DNA from: Dermabacter hominis NBRC 106157
GTDB lineage: Bacteria > Actinomycetota > Actinomycetes > Actinomycetales > Dermabacteraceae
NCBI RefSeq assembly: GCF_001570785.1
Contig: NZ_BCSI01000001.1
Span: forward strand, 434,001 to 498,000
Direction: 5' to 3'
DNA: 64,000 bases
In this document: positions 1-9,655 of the stretch, piece after piece
Layout: each line of letters begins with the position of its first letter
Numbering within the stretch: position 1 is the first letter of the stretch
Position numbers and translations under genes: made by a program
The notes under the pieces: model-generated
What the model was told of the DNA's origin: nothing
The model's input: the letters and a program-made list of their open reading frames with translations, nothing else
Databases searched by the model: none

Positions 1-267
1 GGCGCGGGTGAGATTTTCAGAGGTCATTCTCGAATTCTCCTAGGGTTGAGGGGGCCGCATCGCGTGCGGGTCCTCTCCATCTTCGCATCGCAGGGTGGGA
101 GCGGGTGGAGTGAATGCACGGACGCGAGGGCTGGGCGAACGGGTAGTGCCCGGCCGCCCGGAGGGATAGGGAGTCCGACGCCGAAGTAGTTTTTGCAATG
201 GTTTAGTTTCTTAAAGATCGTTCCTGACCAGGGTTTCTTTTGCTCGTGGCGCTGGTAGGGTTGTCGT

Positions 268-3200
268 ATGGCATCACTAAATCCTCTTAATTGGCCTGTG
301 CTGAGGCAGGCCAAGTCTCGCGATGTGCTGGGGCTCGGCCCCACCTCCCAGTCGCCCACCTATCAGAACCTCGAGGCGCGTACGACAACCGCCGACAAGG
401 TCGTTGAGAGCGTGTGCCCCTACTGCGCCGTCGGCTGCGGCCAGCGCGTGTACGTCAAAGACAACAAGGTCATCCAGATCGAAGGCGATCCCAACTCGCC
501 CATCTCGCGTGGTCGCCTGTGCCCGAAGGGTTCCGCGAGCGAGCAGCTCGTCAACGCTCCCGGGCGCGTGACCGACATCCTCTACCGCGCTCCAAAGTCG
601 AAAGAGTGGGTCAAGCTTGATCGCGAGACCGCTATGTCGATGATTACCGAGCGTTACCTCGAGGCGCGCAAGAAGCACTGGCAGGATACCGACGAACACG
701 GCCGCCCCGTGCGCCGCACGCTCGGTATCGCTTCGCTCGGTGGCGCGACCATCGATAACGAGGAAAACTACCTCATCAAGAAGCTGTTTACCGCCACGGG
801 CGCTATTCAGATCGAGAACCAAGCCCGCATATGACACAGCGCCACGGTTCCCAGTTTGGGATCCTCGTTTGGGCGCGGCGGAGCCACGCAGCCGGTGCAG
901 GACCTCGCGAATGCGGACTGCATCATCATCCAAGGCTCCAACATGGCCGAGTGTCACCCGGTCGCTTTCCAGTGGGTTATTGAAGCGAAGCTTCGCGGCG
1001 CACGCGTGATCCACGTCGATCCGCGCTTCTCGCGCACCTCGGCGCTTGCCGATAGGTACATTTCGACCCGCGCAGGCGGCGACATCGTGCTTCTCGGCGC
1101 TCTCATCAACCACGTTCTCGAGAACAACCTGTTCTTCGAGGAATACGTGAAGCACTACACGAATGCCTCGACCCTCATTAGCGAGGATTACCAAGATCCT
1201 GAGGATCTCGACGGCTTCTTCTCGGGCTTCGATCCGGAGACGGGAACGTACGACACTTCGAGCTGGCAGTACGAGATGGACGAGGAGAAGAACCTCCCCG
1301 TCCGCGATGAGACCCTGCAGCACCCGCGAACGGTGTTCCAGATCCTCAAGCGCCACTTCCGGCGCTACACGCCGGAGGTTGTGGAGAAGGTCTGTGGCGT
1401 CAGCCAGGAAGACTTCGCCTACATCGCCGACTCGATCACGAAGAACTCGGGCCGCGATAAGACGACCGCATTCTGCTACGCCGTGGGTTGGACCCAGCAC
1501 ACGGGTGGTGCGCAGTTCATTCGCACAGCCTCGATTCTCCAGCTGCTCATGGGCAACGTGGGGCGCCCCGGTTCGGGCATCCTCGCGCTGCGTGGGCACG
1601 CCACGATTCAGGGCTCGACCGACATCCCGACGCTCTTCCACATCCTTCCCGGCTACCTCCCGATGCCGAAGGCAGGCGTGACGGATACCTGGGAGACCTA
1701 CCTCGACTCGGTAGGCACCAAGAAGCAAAAGGGCTTCTGGGCAAAGTCGGAAGAATTCACCGCAAGCCTTCTCAAGGCTTGGTGGGGAGAGAGCGCGACC
1801 AAGGAGAACAACTTCCACTTCGATTACCTGCCGCGACTCACGGGCGCGCACGGCACCTACCAGACCCTGCAGCTCATGCTTCAGGACAAGGTGGATGGCT
1901 ACTTCGTGCTCGGCCAGAACCCAGCGGTCGGAAGCTCGAATGGTCGCTTGCACCGCAAGGCTCTCAGCCACCTCAAGTGGCTGGTTGTGCGTGACTTCAA
2001 CATGATCGAGACGGCGACGTTCTGGAAGAACGGCCCCGAAATCGAGACTGGCGAGCTGAAGACCGAAGACATCGACACCGAAGTCTTCTTCATGCCCGCT
2101 GCGAACCACACAGAAAAGGCCGGTTCGTTCACGCAGACCCAGCGCATGGTGCAGTGGCGCCACCAGGCAGTCACGCCGCCGGGCGACGCCGAAAGCGAGC
2201 TGCAGTTCTTCTTCGATCTCGGCAATCGCATCCGCGAAGCGCTCAAGGATTCAGATGATCCTCGAGACAGGCCCGTCCTTGACATGACCTGGGACTACCC
2301 GCTCGATGAGCACGGCGAGGTTGACGCCGAGGCCGTGATTCGCGAGATCAACGGGTACTACACCGAGGGCGAAAACAAGGGCAAACCGCTGTCGAAGTTC
2401 GTCGATATGAAGGCCGACGGCTCGACGGCCGGTGGCTGCTGGATCTACGCGGGCGTGTACGCCGACGGCATCAACCACGCCGCGGTGCGCGAGCCTGCCG
2501 ACGGTCGCCCCTACACCGAGAGGGAATGGGGCTGGGTCTGGCCGGCCAACCGCAAGATCCTGTACAACCGCGCCTCTGCGGACCCCGAAGGTAAGCCGTG
2601 GAGTCCAGAGAAGGCCTGGATCTGGTGGGATGAGGAGCAGGAGAAGTGGGTCGGTCACGACGTTCCAGACTTCCCCGTGGGCCTCAACCCGAAGGCACGC
2701 CCCGATGCCACCGTGGGCGGTCCCGCGGCGCTTGCGGGTGACGATGCGTTCATCATGCAGCCCGACGGTAAGGGCTGGCTGTTCGCGCCGAAGGGCATGA
2801 TCGATGGCCCGATCCCGACTCACTACGAGCCTGTGGAATCGAAGCTGCCGAACATCATGTACCCGCAGCAAAACCAGCCGACCCGCGTCGTCATGCCGCG
2901 CGAGGAGAACCTCACCGCCCCCGGCTACGGCGAGCCTCTCCAAGAGGTGTACCCGTACGTGTTCACGACCTACCGCCTCACCGAGCACCACACGGCGGGC
3001 GGCATGAGCCGCTGGCTTCCGTACCTCGCTGAGCTCCAGCCGGAGATGTTCGCGGAAATTTCTCCCGAACTCGCCGAGGAAGTTGGCGTGAAGAACGGCG
3101 AATGGGCAACCCTCATCTCGCCGCGAGCAGCGATTGAAGCGCGCGTACTTGTGACGAAGCGTTTCAAGCCACTGAACGTCAACGGTCACACCGTTCATCA

Positions 3201-3699
3201 GATCGGCCTCCCATACCACTGGGGTGTTGGCGAGGACGCGATCATTACCGGTGACGGTGCGAACGATCTGCTGGGCATCACGATGGACCCGAACACCGGC
3301 ATCCAAGACTCGAAGTACTCTTCGGTCGCGATGATTCCGGGTCGCAGGCCCCGCGGTCCTGAGCTCGTGGATCTCGTGGAGAAGTACCAGCGCGAAGCCG
3401 GGATCACGCTCGAGACCGGCATGCAGCGCGTGACTGTCCCTGCGGATGACACCGGCAAGGCCGAGACCAGTACGGAGCAGGATGCAAAGGTCGCCGAGGA
3501 GACGACCCGCGGCTCGAACACCGCGGGCTTCACGGGGATCGCCGCATCGAAGCCCGGGTCGAAGGGCGCTCGACGTCGCGCAGAGAAAGCCGACGAGAAC
3601 TTGGACACGGGCTCGAACGGGCTCGACGGTGAAACCGGCCGCACGAGCATGGTCAACGACAACTCCCAAGCTTCCCACGACGAGAATGGAGGTGTGTGA
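268..3699 (+). CDS. fdhA: Selenocysteine-containing formate dehydrogenase, catalytic (alpha) subunit
   Basis: Oxidises formate to CO2 at a bis-MGD Mo/W centre and passes electrons to the Fe-S subunit encoded next. The frame is broken only by TGA at 832-834, read here as selenocysteine (residue 189). The context ENQARI-Sec-HS matches the Sec site of the FdnG/FdhF family, and homology continues without a gap after it. Total length is 1143 residues. A 4Fe-4S site is formed by Cys50, Cys53, Cys57 and Cys85. The molydopterin-dinucleotide-binding region lies near the C-terminal third. The last ~100 residues are a hydrophilic, low-complexity tail. There is no twin-arginine leader, so a cytoplasmic-facing enzyme is likely. 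ATG 268 has a weak GTAGGG seven bases upstream. The complete Sec machinery lies just downstream. Annotated naively, this gene would appear as two fragments. Confidence 0.95.
832..864 (+). promoter_or_regulatory. Bacterial SECIS element of fdhA
   Basis: Immediately after the UGA (832-834) the mRNA can fold GGTTCCC (846-852) against GGGATCC (858-864), six of seven pairs, closing a five-base loop AGTTT (853-857). Eighteen bases separate the UGA from the loop, and a G sits in the second loop position. Both features agree with the published bacterial SECIS rules as I recall them (G in the first two loop bases, 16-37 nt distance). SelB would bind this hairpin. The folding is by eye. Confidence 0.75.
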
Positions 3700-4682
3700 T
3701 GAGCCTTCTCAACACGACCGCTGACCCCATCTCCGTTGCGGGATGGGAGCACACGCACGACCGCAAAGGCTTCTTCACCGATACGTCGATCTGTATCGGC
3801 TGTAAAGCCTGCGAGGTCGCGTGTAAGGAGTGGAACCGTAACCCCCAGGACGGTAACTTCGAGCTGCTCGGGTCGTCGTTCGACAACACGGGCTCGCTCG
3901 GCGCGAACACGTGGCGTCACGTCGCGTTCATCGAGCAGTCGGAAAAGCGCATCGAGGAGGCCCGCGAATCGGGTCGCCAGCTCGTGAATCTCGGCATGCC
4001 GAAGATCGGGCAGAAGCCACCGAGCGAGCAGCAGCCGAAGCACACGGAAGAGTTCCGCTGGCTCATGGCCTCGGATGTGTGCAAGCACTGCACGCGCGCG
4101 GGCTGCCTTGATGCGTGCCCCACGGGTGCCCTGTTCCGCACGGAGTTCGGTACGGTTGTTGTGCAGGCCGATGTGTGTAATGGCTGCGGCACGTGCGTGT
4201 ACACGTGCCCGTTCGGTGTGATCGAGCGCCGCGACGACGGCACCGTGTCACCGAAGACCGACCGCGACGACCGTCCTCACCTCGAACAGGACATCCCGAA
4301 TAAGGGCACGGCCAACAAGTGCACGCTGTGCTACGACCGCCTCAAAGACGGTCAGCAGCCCGCGTGTGCCCAGACCTGCCCCACGACGTCGATCAAATTC
4401 GGTGATCGCGAAGACATGGTCGCGAAGGCCAAGGAACGCGTGAAGAAGCTCCATGAGGAGGGGATGACCGAAGCCCGCCTCTACGGAGCAAATCCGAACG
4501 ACGGCGTGGGTGGCCTCGGCTCTGTCTTCCTCCTCCTCGATGAACCCGAGGTTTACGGTCTTCCGCCGGACCCGCGCGTGGGCACGATGGACCTGCCGAA
4601 GATGTATGGTCGCGCAGCCCTCGCAGCCGGTGCAATGATCGCGACGACCGCCCTCATGTTTGTGGGAGGTAAGAGGAAATGA
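3699..4682 (+). CDS. fdhB: Formate dehydrogenase iron-sulfur (beta) subunit
   Basis: Electron-transfer subunit of 327 residues linking FdhA to the membrane subunit. It carries four ferredoxin-type cysteine clusters: one near the N-terminus (CIGCKACEVAC), one beginning CKHCTRAGC, one CNGCGTCVYTC, and one CTLCYDR with a later CAQTC. The C-terminus (about residues 300-322) is one hydrophobic membrane anchor followed by GKRK, as in FdnH-type subunits. ATG 3699 overlaps the fdhA stop (ATGA) and sits six bases after GGAGG, so it is preferred to GTG 3696. Translational coupling with fdhA is expected. Confidence 0.93.
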   Translation: MSLLNTTADPISVAGWEHTHDRKGFFTDTSICIGCKACEVACKEWNRNPQDGNFELLGSSFDNTGSLGANTWRHVAFIEQSEKRIEEARESGRQLVNLGMPKIGQKPPSEQQPKHTEEFRWLMASDVCKHCTRAGCLDACPTGALFRTEFGTVVVQADVCNGCGTCVYTCPFGVIERRDDGTVSPKTDRDDRPHLEQDIPNKGTANKCTLCYDRLKDGQQPACAQTCPTTSIKFGDREDMVAKAKERVKKLHEEGMTEARLYGANPNDGVGGLGSVFLLLDEPEVYGLPPDPRVGTMDLPKMYGRAALAAGAMIATTALMFVGGKRK

Positions 4683-5782
4683 GCCAGAACGAGTTCGATA
4701 GCTACCGCCCGCCGCAGCCGATGCGCCGCAAGCGTCGGCCCGAAGCAACCAAGTATGACGGCGCCCGTAAGCGCGGCCAGAACCGTATGGGCGAAGTCTC
4801 GATGGTCGAGGACGTCCAGTTCACGAGCTACTACGGTCGTCAGATCGTCAAGGCGCCGCCGTGGGAGTACCCGATCGGCGTGTACTTGTTCCTCGGCGGT
4901 GTCGCCGGTTCGTCGGGCCTGATCGCGCTTGCCGCGGGGGCGACCGGGCGGGAGACGCTGCGCCGTAACGCGCGCGTTGGCTCGATCGTCGCGCTCGGCA
5001 TCGGCACCGTCAGCCTCATCGAGGACCTCGGCCGCCCGGAGCGCTTCCTCAACATGATGCGCACGTTCAAGCCGACGAGCCCCATGAACCTCGGCACGTG
5101 GATCATCTCGGCGTACGGAGTGAACGCTGGTGTGACGTTTGCAAATGAGTTTGACCGCATGACGGGGGAGAAGCTCCCCCTCGGTCCGCTTCGCAAGGTT
5201 GCGCGCGCTTTTGAGAAGCCTGCGGCGTGGGGCCAGGCGGCGACGGGTGCTCCGCTCGCGGTGTACACCGCGGTGCTGCTCGGTGACTCGGCGCTTCCCG
5301 CCTGGAACGGCGGAAAGTTCTCGCTTCCATTCCTGTTTGCCTCATCGGCGAGCCTTGCCGCGTCGGGCACGGCGATGCTGTCGACCCCGCTTGACGAGAT
5401 CGGTCCGGTTCAGCGTCTCGCCCTCGCGGGCGTTGCGGGCGACATGCTTTCGCTTCGCGCGATGAAGAAGGAAATGCACCCGCTCGAAGCCGAGCCGCTG
5501 GAAATCGGCGATGGTGGCAAAAAGATGCACATCGCGGAGAAGCTTCTTATCGCGGGCGCCGTCACGGGCCTGTTTGCGAAGAAGCATCGCGCGATTGCGT
5601 TTGCGTCGGGTGCGTGCCTTGCCGCAGCGAGTGCGTTTACGCGTTTCGGTATTCTCGACGCGGGTTTCCAGTCGGCTCGCGATCCGAAGTACACGGTTAT
5701 TCCGCAGAAGGAACGCCTCGAACGTCGCCGCAAGCACGGCATTGTCGACGATTCGATCGTGACGGGTCCCGAAACCGACTAG
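4679..5782 (+). CDS. nrfD: NrfD-like membrane subunit of formate dehydrogenase
   Basis: Polytopic membrane protein of 367 residues. It probably anchors the dehydrogenase and transfers electrons to menaquinone. After a basic N-terminal ~60 residues it has the NrfD-type start PWEYPIGVYLFLGG and about eight hydrophobic segments. The motif EDLGRPERFLNM is typical of the family. It begins with an ATGA overlap on fdhB and has GGAGG upstream. It closes the three-gene operon, which is followed by a strong terminator. The quinone partner is inferred from the family. Confidence 0.88.
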   Translation: MSQNEFDSYRPPQPMRRKRRPEATKYDGARKRGQNRMGEVSMVEDVQFTSYYGRQIVKAPPWEYPIGVYLFLGGVAGSSGLIALAAGATGRETLRRNARVGSIVALGIGTVSLIEDLGRPERFLNMMRTFKPTSPMNLGTWIISAYGVNAGVTFANEFDRMTGEKLPLGPLRKVARAFEKPAAWGQAATGAPLAVYTAVLLGDSALPAWNGGKFSLPFLFASSASLAASGTAMLSTPLDEIGPVQRLALAGVAGDMLSLRAMKKEMHPLEAEPLEIGDGGKKMHIAEKLLIAGAVTGLFAKKHRAIAFASGACLAAASAFTRFGILDAGFQSARDPKYTVIPQKERLERRRKHGIVDDSIVTGPETD

Positions 5783-5806
5783 CGTCCTCTGGATTCCATA
5801 GAAGTT

Positions 5807-5844
5807 GTGGGGGTTATGGCTGGGTGCCATAGCCCCCACTTTTC
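5807..5844 (+). terminator. Rho-independent terminator after the formate dehydrogenase operon
   Basis: GTGGGGGTTATGGC (5807-5820) pairs with GCCATAGCCCCCAC (5826-5839) around loop TGGGT, with one G-U pair, and is followed by TTTT. It ends the fdh operon before the convergent selD gene. Confidence 0.9.
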
Positions 5845-5973
5845 GTTAGCCGCATTGACTTAGGTCGAGTTGCGGCAGCTCAAACCCCCGTAACCTCTAT
5901 GCAATTCACGGAAGATCGAGGGCGGACTTGTCCACGGTGCGCGCCTTTCGCGCAGTTTTTCTTCCGACGGCAC

Positions 5974-7017
5974 CTAGCGGACCTGGACGCTGCCTGCGGG
6001 CGCGTCGTCGCTCGCGGCGACGATTTCGCCGATCACGGGATAGCCGGGGATCTCTCCCACAACGAGAAGCCCGCCCGAGGTTTGCGCATCGGCGAGGAAC
6101 AGCAGATCCTCTTCGGTAATGCCCGCTCCTGCACGAAGTGAGGGGCGCACCCAGTCGAGGTTGCGCCGAGTGCCCCCGGAGATGAATCCACCCGCAAGCG
6201 CGTCGAGCGCATCGCCCATCGCCGGCACGGCCGCGCGCTCGAGAACGGCACCGACGCCCGAGGCGCGCGTCATTTTGTGCAAATGCCCGAGCAGGCCGAA
6301 TCCGGTCACGTCGGTCGCGGCCTTGGCACCGGCTGCAAGTGCCTTCCGAGAGGCTTCGGCATTGAGCGTCGTCATCCACGTCACGGCTTCGTCAATGCTC
6401 GAGCCCGTTGCTTTGTGGCGGTTGTTCAAAAGACCGACGCCGATCGGTTTCGTGAGAGTAAGCGGCAGGCCAACCTCGGCCGCATCGTTGCGCAGGAGAG
6501 CGTCGGGCTTCGCGATGCCCGTGACCGCCTGACCGTACTTCGGTTCGGGATCATCCACGCTGTGACCCCCGATCACGGGAACGCCAGCCTCGCGCCCCAC
6601 GTCGAGGCCCCCGCGCAGCACCTCCGAAAGCATCTCCATGGGGAGTTTTTCGCGCGGCCACCCCACGAGGTTGATCGCGACAACCGGCTCGCCGCCCATC
6701 GCGTAAATATCTGAAAGGGCGTTCGCCGCAGCGATGCGACCCCAGTCGTAAGGATCATCGACGACGGGCGTGAAGAAATCCGCAGTCGACAGCACCGCGA
6801 GGTCTCCACGAACCTTCACCGCGGCGGCGTCATCGCCGTCGTCGAGACCCACGATCACCGAGTCGAACGTCTGCCCCGTGAGCGCTTTGACGGCGTCCTC
6901 GAGCTCGCCCGGCGGGATTTTGCACGCGCAACCGCCGCCATGCGCCATCGTGGTGAGGCGAGGGTAGTTGCTGAAGTCGGGTTCGTCGGTGTTCTGGGGA
7001 TCCTCGTTGATGTTCAT
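5974..7017 (-). CDS. selD: Selenide, water dikinase (selenophosphate synthetase)
   Basis: Makes selenophosphate from selenide and ATP, the selenium donor for SelA. The protein has 347 residues. The N-terminal active site reads GGGCACK, giving Cys30 and Lys33 as equivalents of E. coli Cys17 and Lys20. This is a Cys form, not a Sec form. AIR-synthase-type ATP-binding motifs follow (DFFTPVVDDPYDWGRIAAANALSDIYAMGG region). ATG 7017 is preceded by GGAAAG. A longer frame to 7419 exists but would run through the tRNA-Sec gene, so it is rejected. The gene is convergent with the fdh operon. Confidence 0.93.
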   Translation of the reverse strand: MNINEDPQNTDEPDFSNYPRLTTMAHGGGCACKIPPGELEDAVKALTGQTFDSVIVGLDDGDDAAAVKVRGDLAVLSTADFFTPVVDDPYDWGRIAAANALSDIYAMGGEPVVAINLVGWPREKLPMEMLSEVLRGGLDVGREAGVPVIGGHSVDDPEPKYGQAVTGIAKPDALLRNDAAEVGLPLTLTKPIGVGLLNNRHKATGSSIDEAVTWMTTLNAEASRKALAAGAKAATDVTGFGLLGHLHKMTRASGVGAVLERAAVPAMGDALDALAGGFISGGTRRNLDWVRPSLRAGAGITEEDLLFLADAQTSGGLLVVGEIPGYPVIGEIVAASDDAPAGSVQVR

Positions 7018-7057
7018 GCTTTCCACTTTAAGCGTTTTCACTGGTAAATTCGTTCTT

Positions 7058-7152
7058 GGAGGCGTACGTGTCCTGGTGGGCGCCCCGGTCTTCAAAACCG
7101 GTGATACCGAGTAGCTCGGTATGGCGGGTTCGATTCCCGTCCGCCTCCGCCA
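7058..7152 (+). tRNA. selC: tRNA-Sec (anticodon TCA)
   Basis: A 95-base tRNA with encoded CCA (7150-7152). The acceptor stem GGAGGCG (7058-7064) pairs with CGCCTCC (7142-7148). The eighth acceptor position is a T/C mismatch. The anticodon stem is CCGGT/ACCGG with loop CTTCAAA, so the anticodon TCA is at 7092-7094, identical to the E. coli selC loop. It has a long variable arm ATACCGAG/CTCGGTAT (7104-7122) and a T-arm with TTCGATT. The UCA anticodon plus long variable arm make the identity clear. It decodes the fdhA UGA. Confidence 0.96.
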
Positions 7153-7158
7153 AGCTTT

Positions 7159-7186
7159 CGCGCCTCGCCTTTGTGGGCGGGGCGCG
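7159..7186 (+). terminator. Hairpin downstream of tRNA-Sec
   Basis: CGCGCCTCGCC (7159-7169) pairs with GGCGGGGCGCG (7176-7186), 11 bp with one G-U. It starts seven bases after the tRNA CCA end. There is no U-tract, so it is a terminator or 3'-processing hairpin by position only. Confidence 0.55.
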
Positions 7187-7207
7187 CGTGGCACGTGGAG
7201 TTTTGGT

Positions 7208-7219
7208 CCGACGCCTGCC
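7208..7219 (+). repeat. CCGACG-S-Y-TGCC motif copy, downstream of tRNA-Sec
   Basis: Copy CCGACGCCTGCC, 21 bases after the tRNA-Sec hairpin. It belongs to a short motif seen at least nine times in this window (see findings). Function unknown. Confidence 0.45.
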
Positions 7220-7298
7220 ACGCCACCGCGATCCCGAGTTTTTATCGAAGAGGCTCGAAGGTAGTGGGGAGAACTATGTGCGATAAGGGGGATCGCAG

Positions 7299-8072
7299 AT
7301 GCTTGTGGCGTATCTTGACGAGAGCGAGGACCGGAGACGTCAGAGGTATTACTTCGGTGCACTAGTTCTGGACGGCGAGTCGGCCACGAGGACAGTCGAG
7401 GCGATGGAAGCGATTGCATGCGACGCCGCGGATAAGTTTCCTGTGCCCCCGGAAATAGAATTGCACGGCTACGACCTCATGAACGGGGCTGCCGCGTGGG
7501 AATGCCTCGCGGGAAAAGTACGAGCGCGGTTAGGGATTTTCAAAGAATCTCTACAGGCGGTGACCTCTCAGAGGGGTGAATTTCTTGTGCGCGAGGTGGA
7601 TGTGCAGGCTGTTGAAGAGATCCCCGATGCAGTGGAAGCCACTCCTCACGAGATTTGCTTGGTCCACGTACTCCAGGCGCTTGACCGAATTGCAGAAGAG
7701 CGAGGCGAATATATTCTCGTGATCGCTGACGAGCATCATTTGGCTGGTAACCTCCGCGAACAGTTGCGACAGTGGCGTGCCGAGGGGACGCCTGGTCACT
7801 ACAAACGAACGTACTTATCGAGAATTGTGGACACCATTCATTTCACGCCGTCCAAAGAAAGCCGACTGCTCCAGGCCGCCGATTTGCTTCTCTACTTCCA
7901 CCAGCGTTTTGAAGGGCGCACTCTCGGAAGGGACCAGCGTGAGTTGAAGTTCTTGGAGCGTATGAAGGAAGAGGTATCGCGGATCGAGCATCCGGACTCC
8001 GGCGGGTGGCCTCAGATATGCACGAAACCCCCGGCCGAAAGGCACGGGGGTCAAGGCGGGTCTGAAGCCTAA
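7299..8072 (+). CDS. DUF3800-family protein of unknown function
   Basis: A 257-residue protein. It has an acidic AYLDES motif at residues 4-9, a mid-protein VIADEHH motif, and a C-terminal segment with SKESRLLQAADLLLYF. This is the layout of DUF3800 proteins (predicted RNase H-like fold, often in accessory or defence regions; known from the family, not shown here). ATG 7299 follows AAGGGGGA. It lies between tRNA-Sec and selA and has no link to selenium metabolism. It ends in its own terminator. Its codon use looks less GC-biased by eye than its neighbours, which suggests acquisition at the tRNA 3' side. No attachment repeat was found. Confidence 0.7.
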   Translation: MLVAYLDESEDRRRQRYYFGALVLDGESATRTVEAMEAIACDAADKFPVPPEIELHGYDLMNGAAAWECLAGKVRARLGIFKESLQAVTSQRGEFLVREVDVQAVEEIPDAVEATPHEICLVHVLQALDRIAEERGEYILVIADEHHLAGNLREQLRQWRAEGTPGHYKRTYLSRIVDTIHFTPSKESRLLQAADLLLYFHQRFEGRTLGRDQRELKFLERMKEEVSRIEHPDSGGWPQICTKPPAERHGGQGGSEA

Positions 8073-8092
8073 GCTTCATGGCTTCAGTTTTT
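8062..8092 (+). terminator. Rho-independent terminator of the DUF3800 gene
   Basis: CTGAAGCC (8062-8069) and GGCTTCAG (8080-8087) form a perfect 8-bp stem followed by TTTTTC. The left arm includes the last codons, and the stop codon (8070-8072) is in the loop. Confidence 0.85.
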
Positions 8093-8290
8093 CATACGAT
8101 GCGTGAGGTGACAAGAGCGTTGGGAAGCGGCCACAGGGGAGCAGTAGCCCCCTAAACGGAGGGTGTTAGAATCGTTCGCAGTCACTATAGAGCCTGTTGA
8201 GGGCATGTTTTTGTGATTGTGGTTGCGGCTGATATTTGGCGGCCGCGCGTTGTTCTCGACCCCGAGTTTTGAGCGAAGGTGCCCCGCGAC

Positions 8291-9646
8291 ATGTCACGAA
8301 CCGCGTCCCCGGTAGCAGGCGACGATCCGCGACGGCGGATCCCACGGACCGATGCTGTACTCGCGCTCGATGAGGTCGAACGAGCGAAGCAGCGCCTTGG
8401 GGAAGAGCGCGTACGCAATGTTGTGCGTGACATGCAGAGTCGTGCCCGGGCGGGGGAAATCGCGCCGGAAGAGGTCGAGGGCGCAGTGATCGCCGCGCTC
8501 GAGAGCGTGCACGCGTGCGCGTTCACGCCCGTGCTCAACGCAACGGGAGTCATCGTCCACACCAATCTTGGGCGCGCACCCCTTTCACCCCAGGCGATCG
8601 ACGCACTGGAGGCCGCAGCAGGCTACGTTGATGTCGAGTTCGATCTGGCAACCGGCCTTCGCGGGAAGCGCGGCGTTTCGACGCGCGAGGCGCTCCTCAA
8701 GGCGTGCCCCGCAGCGCAGGACGCGCTTGCGGTCAACAATGGCGCTGCGGCGCTCTCGCTCATCGCGACGGCCCTCGCCGGTCCGGGATCGGGCAAGCGG
8801 AGTGAGATCGTCCTGAGCCGCGGTGAGATGATCGAGATTGGTGCGGGATTTCGCCTCACCGAGCTCATCGAGTCGACAGGTCCCGTGATCCACGAGGTCG
8901 GCACGACGAATCGCACGCATCTTGCCGACTACGAAAAGGCCCTCGGAGAAAACACGGCGGCGCTCCTCAAGATCCACGCGAGCAATTACGTCATCAAAGG
9001 CTTCACAAGCGCCGTTGGCATCGCTGAACTCGCCGAACTCGCGCATGCCCATGATCTCCCGCTCATCGTCGACATCGGTTCGGGGCTCTTTTCTCCGGAG
9101 CCGCTGCTACCGGACGAACCGACCCTCACCGAAGCCCTGGAACAGGGCGCTGATCTCGTCCTCGCGAGCGGCGACAAACTCGTGGGGGGCCCGCAAGCGG
9201 GGCTGATCCTTGGAAAGAAAGAGTGGGTTGAGCGCGTGGCTCGCCATCCCCTCGCGCGGGCGATGCGCGCCGATAAACTCCTGCTCGCCGCGCTCGAAGC
9301 CACCGTCGGCGGCCCCACGCCTCCCGTGCTCGAAGCCCTCCACACCGAACCTGCCGCGCTCAAAACCCGCACCGAAAAGCTTGCGCGTGCAATCCACGAG
9401 CGCGTGAACGTGACGTGTGAGGTCGTTCCGCACGACGGTCGCGTCGGCGGGGGAGGCGGTGCAGAGGTTCCGATCCCGGGATGGGCGCTGCGCGTGCCCG
9501 AGCATCTGGCGAGCGAACTGCGCGCGCTCGAGCGACCAATCATTGCGACTACGCGAGACGGTGCCTGTCTTATCGACGTGCGCTGCATTCCCGAATTCGA
9601 GGATGATGAGCTTGCGAGCGCGATCGCCGCGCTCATGAAACGCTAG
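8291..9646 (+). CDS. selA: L-seryl-tRNA(Sec) selenium transferase
   Basis: PLP enzyme that converts Ser-tRNA(Sec) to Sec-tRNA(Sec) using selenophosphate. The protein has 451 residues, close to the usual ~460. Motifs include NATGVIVHTNLGRAPL, the GTTNRT segment, and the PLP lysine in SGDKLVGGPQAG (about residue 296), matching E. coli SelA. ATG 8291 is chosen because GAAGG lies 11 bases upstream. GTG 8279 overlaps that site. SelB starts nine bases downstream, so selAB is an operon. The 8093-8290 leader holds no other gene. Confidence 0.93.
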   Translation: MSRTASPVAGDDPRRRIPRTDAVLALDEVERAKQRLGEERVRNVVRDMQSRARAGEIAPEEVEGAVIAALESVHACAFTPVLNATGVIVHTNLGRAPLSPQAIDALEAAAGYVDVEFDLATGLRGKRGVSTREALLKACPAAQDALAVNNGAAALSLIATALAGPGSGKRSEIVLSRGEMIEIGAGFRLTELIESTGPVIHEVGTTNRTHLADYEKALGENTAALLKIHASNYVIKGFTSAVGIAELAELAHAHDLPLIVDIGSGLFSPEPLLPDEPTLTEALEQGADLVLASGDKLVGGPQAGLILGKKEWVERVARHPLARAMRADKLLLAALEATVGGPTPPVLEALHTEPAALKTRTEKLARAIHERVNVTCEVVPHDGRVGGGGGAEVPIPGWALRVPEHLASELRALERPIIATTRDGACLIDVRCIPEFEDDELASAIAALMKR

Positions 9647-9655
9647 GAGGGACGC

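Noticed and set aside
193-220. AT-rich patch upstream of fdhA as a promoter (TTGCAA at 193)
   Set aside because: No matching -10 at 16-18 bases could be found and no FNR-like palindrome is present. The region 1-267 shows no gene.
24-359. 111-codon minus-strand frame at the window start
   Set aside because: It overlaps the fdhA start region, has no domain or ribosome site, and is Pro/Arg-rich.
277-2163. Long minus-strand open frame opposite fdhA (628 codons)
   Set aside because: It is a GC-codon shadow of the selenoprotein gene, with Arg/Val-rich composition, no family motifs and no ribosome site.
2251-3678. Minus-strand frame of 475 codons opposite fdhA
   Set aside because: It mirrors the third-position GC of fdhA and shows no recognisable domain.
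5974-7419. Extended selD frame starting at 7419
   Set aside because: The extra 134 residues would be translated through tRNA-Sec and into the DUF3800 gene. ATG 7017 has a ribosome site and the family-typical N-terminus.
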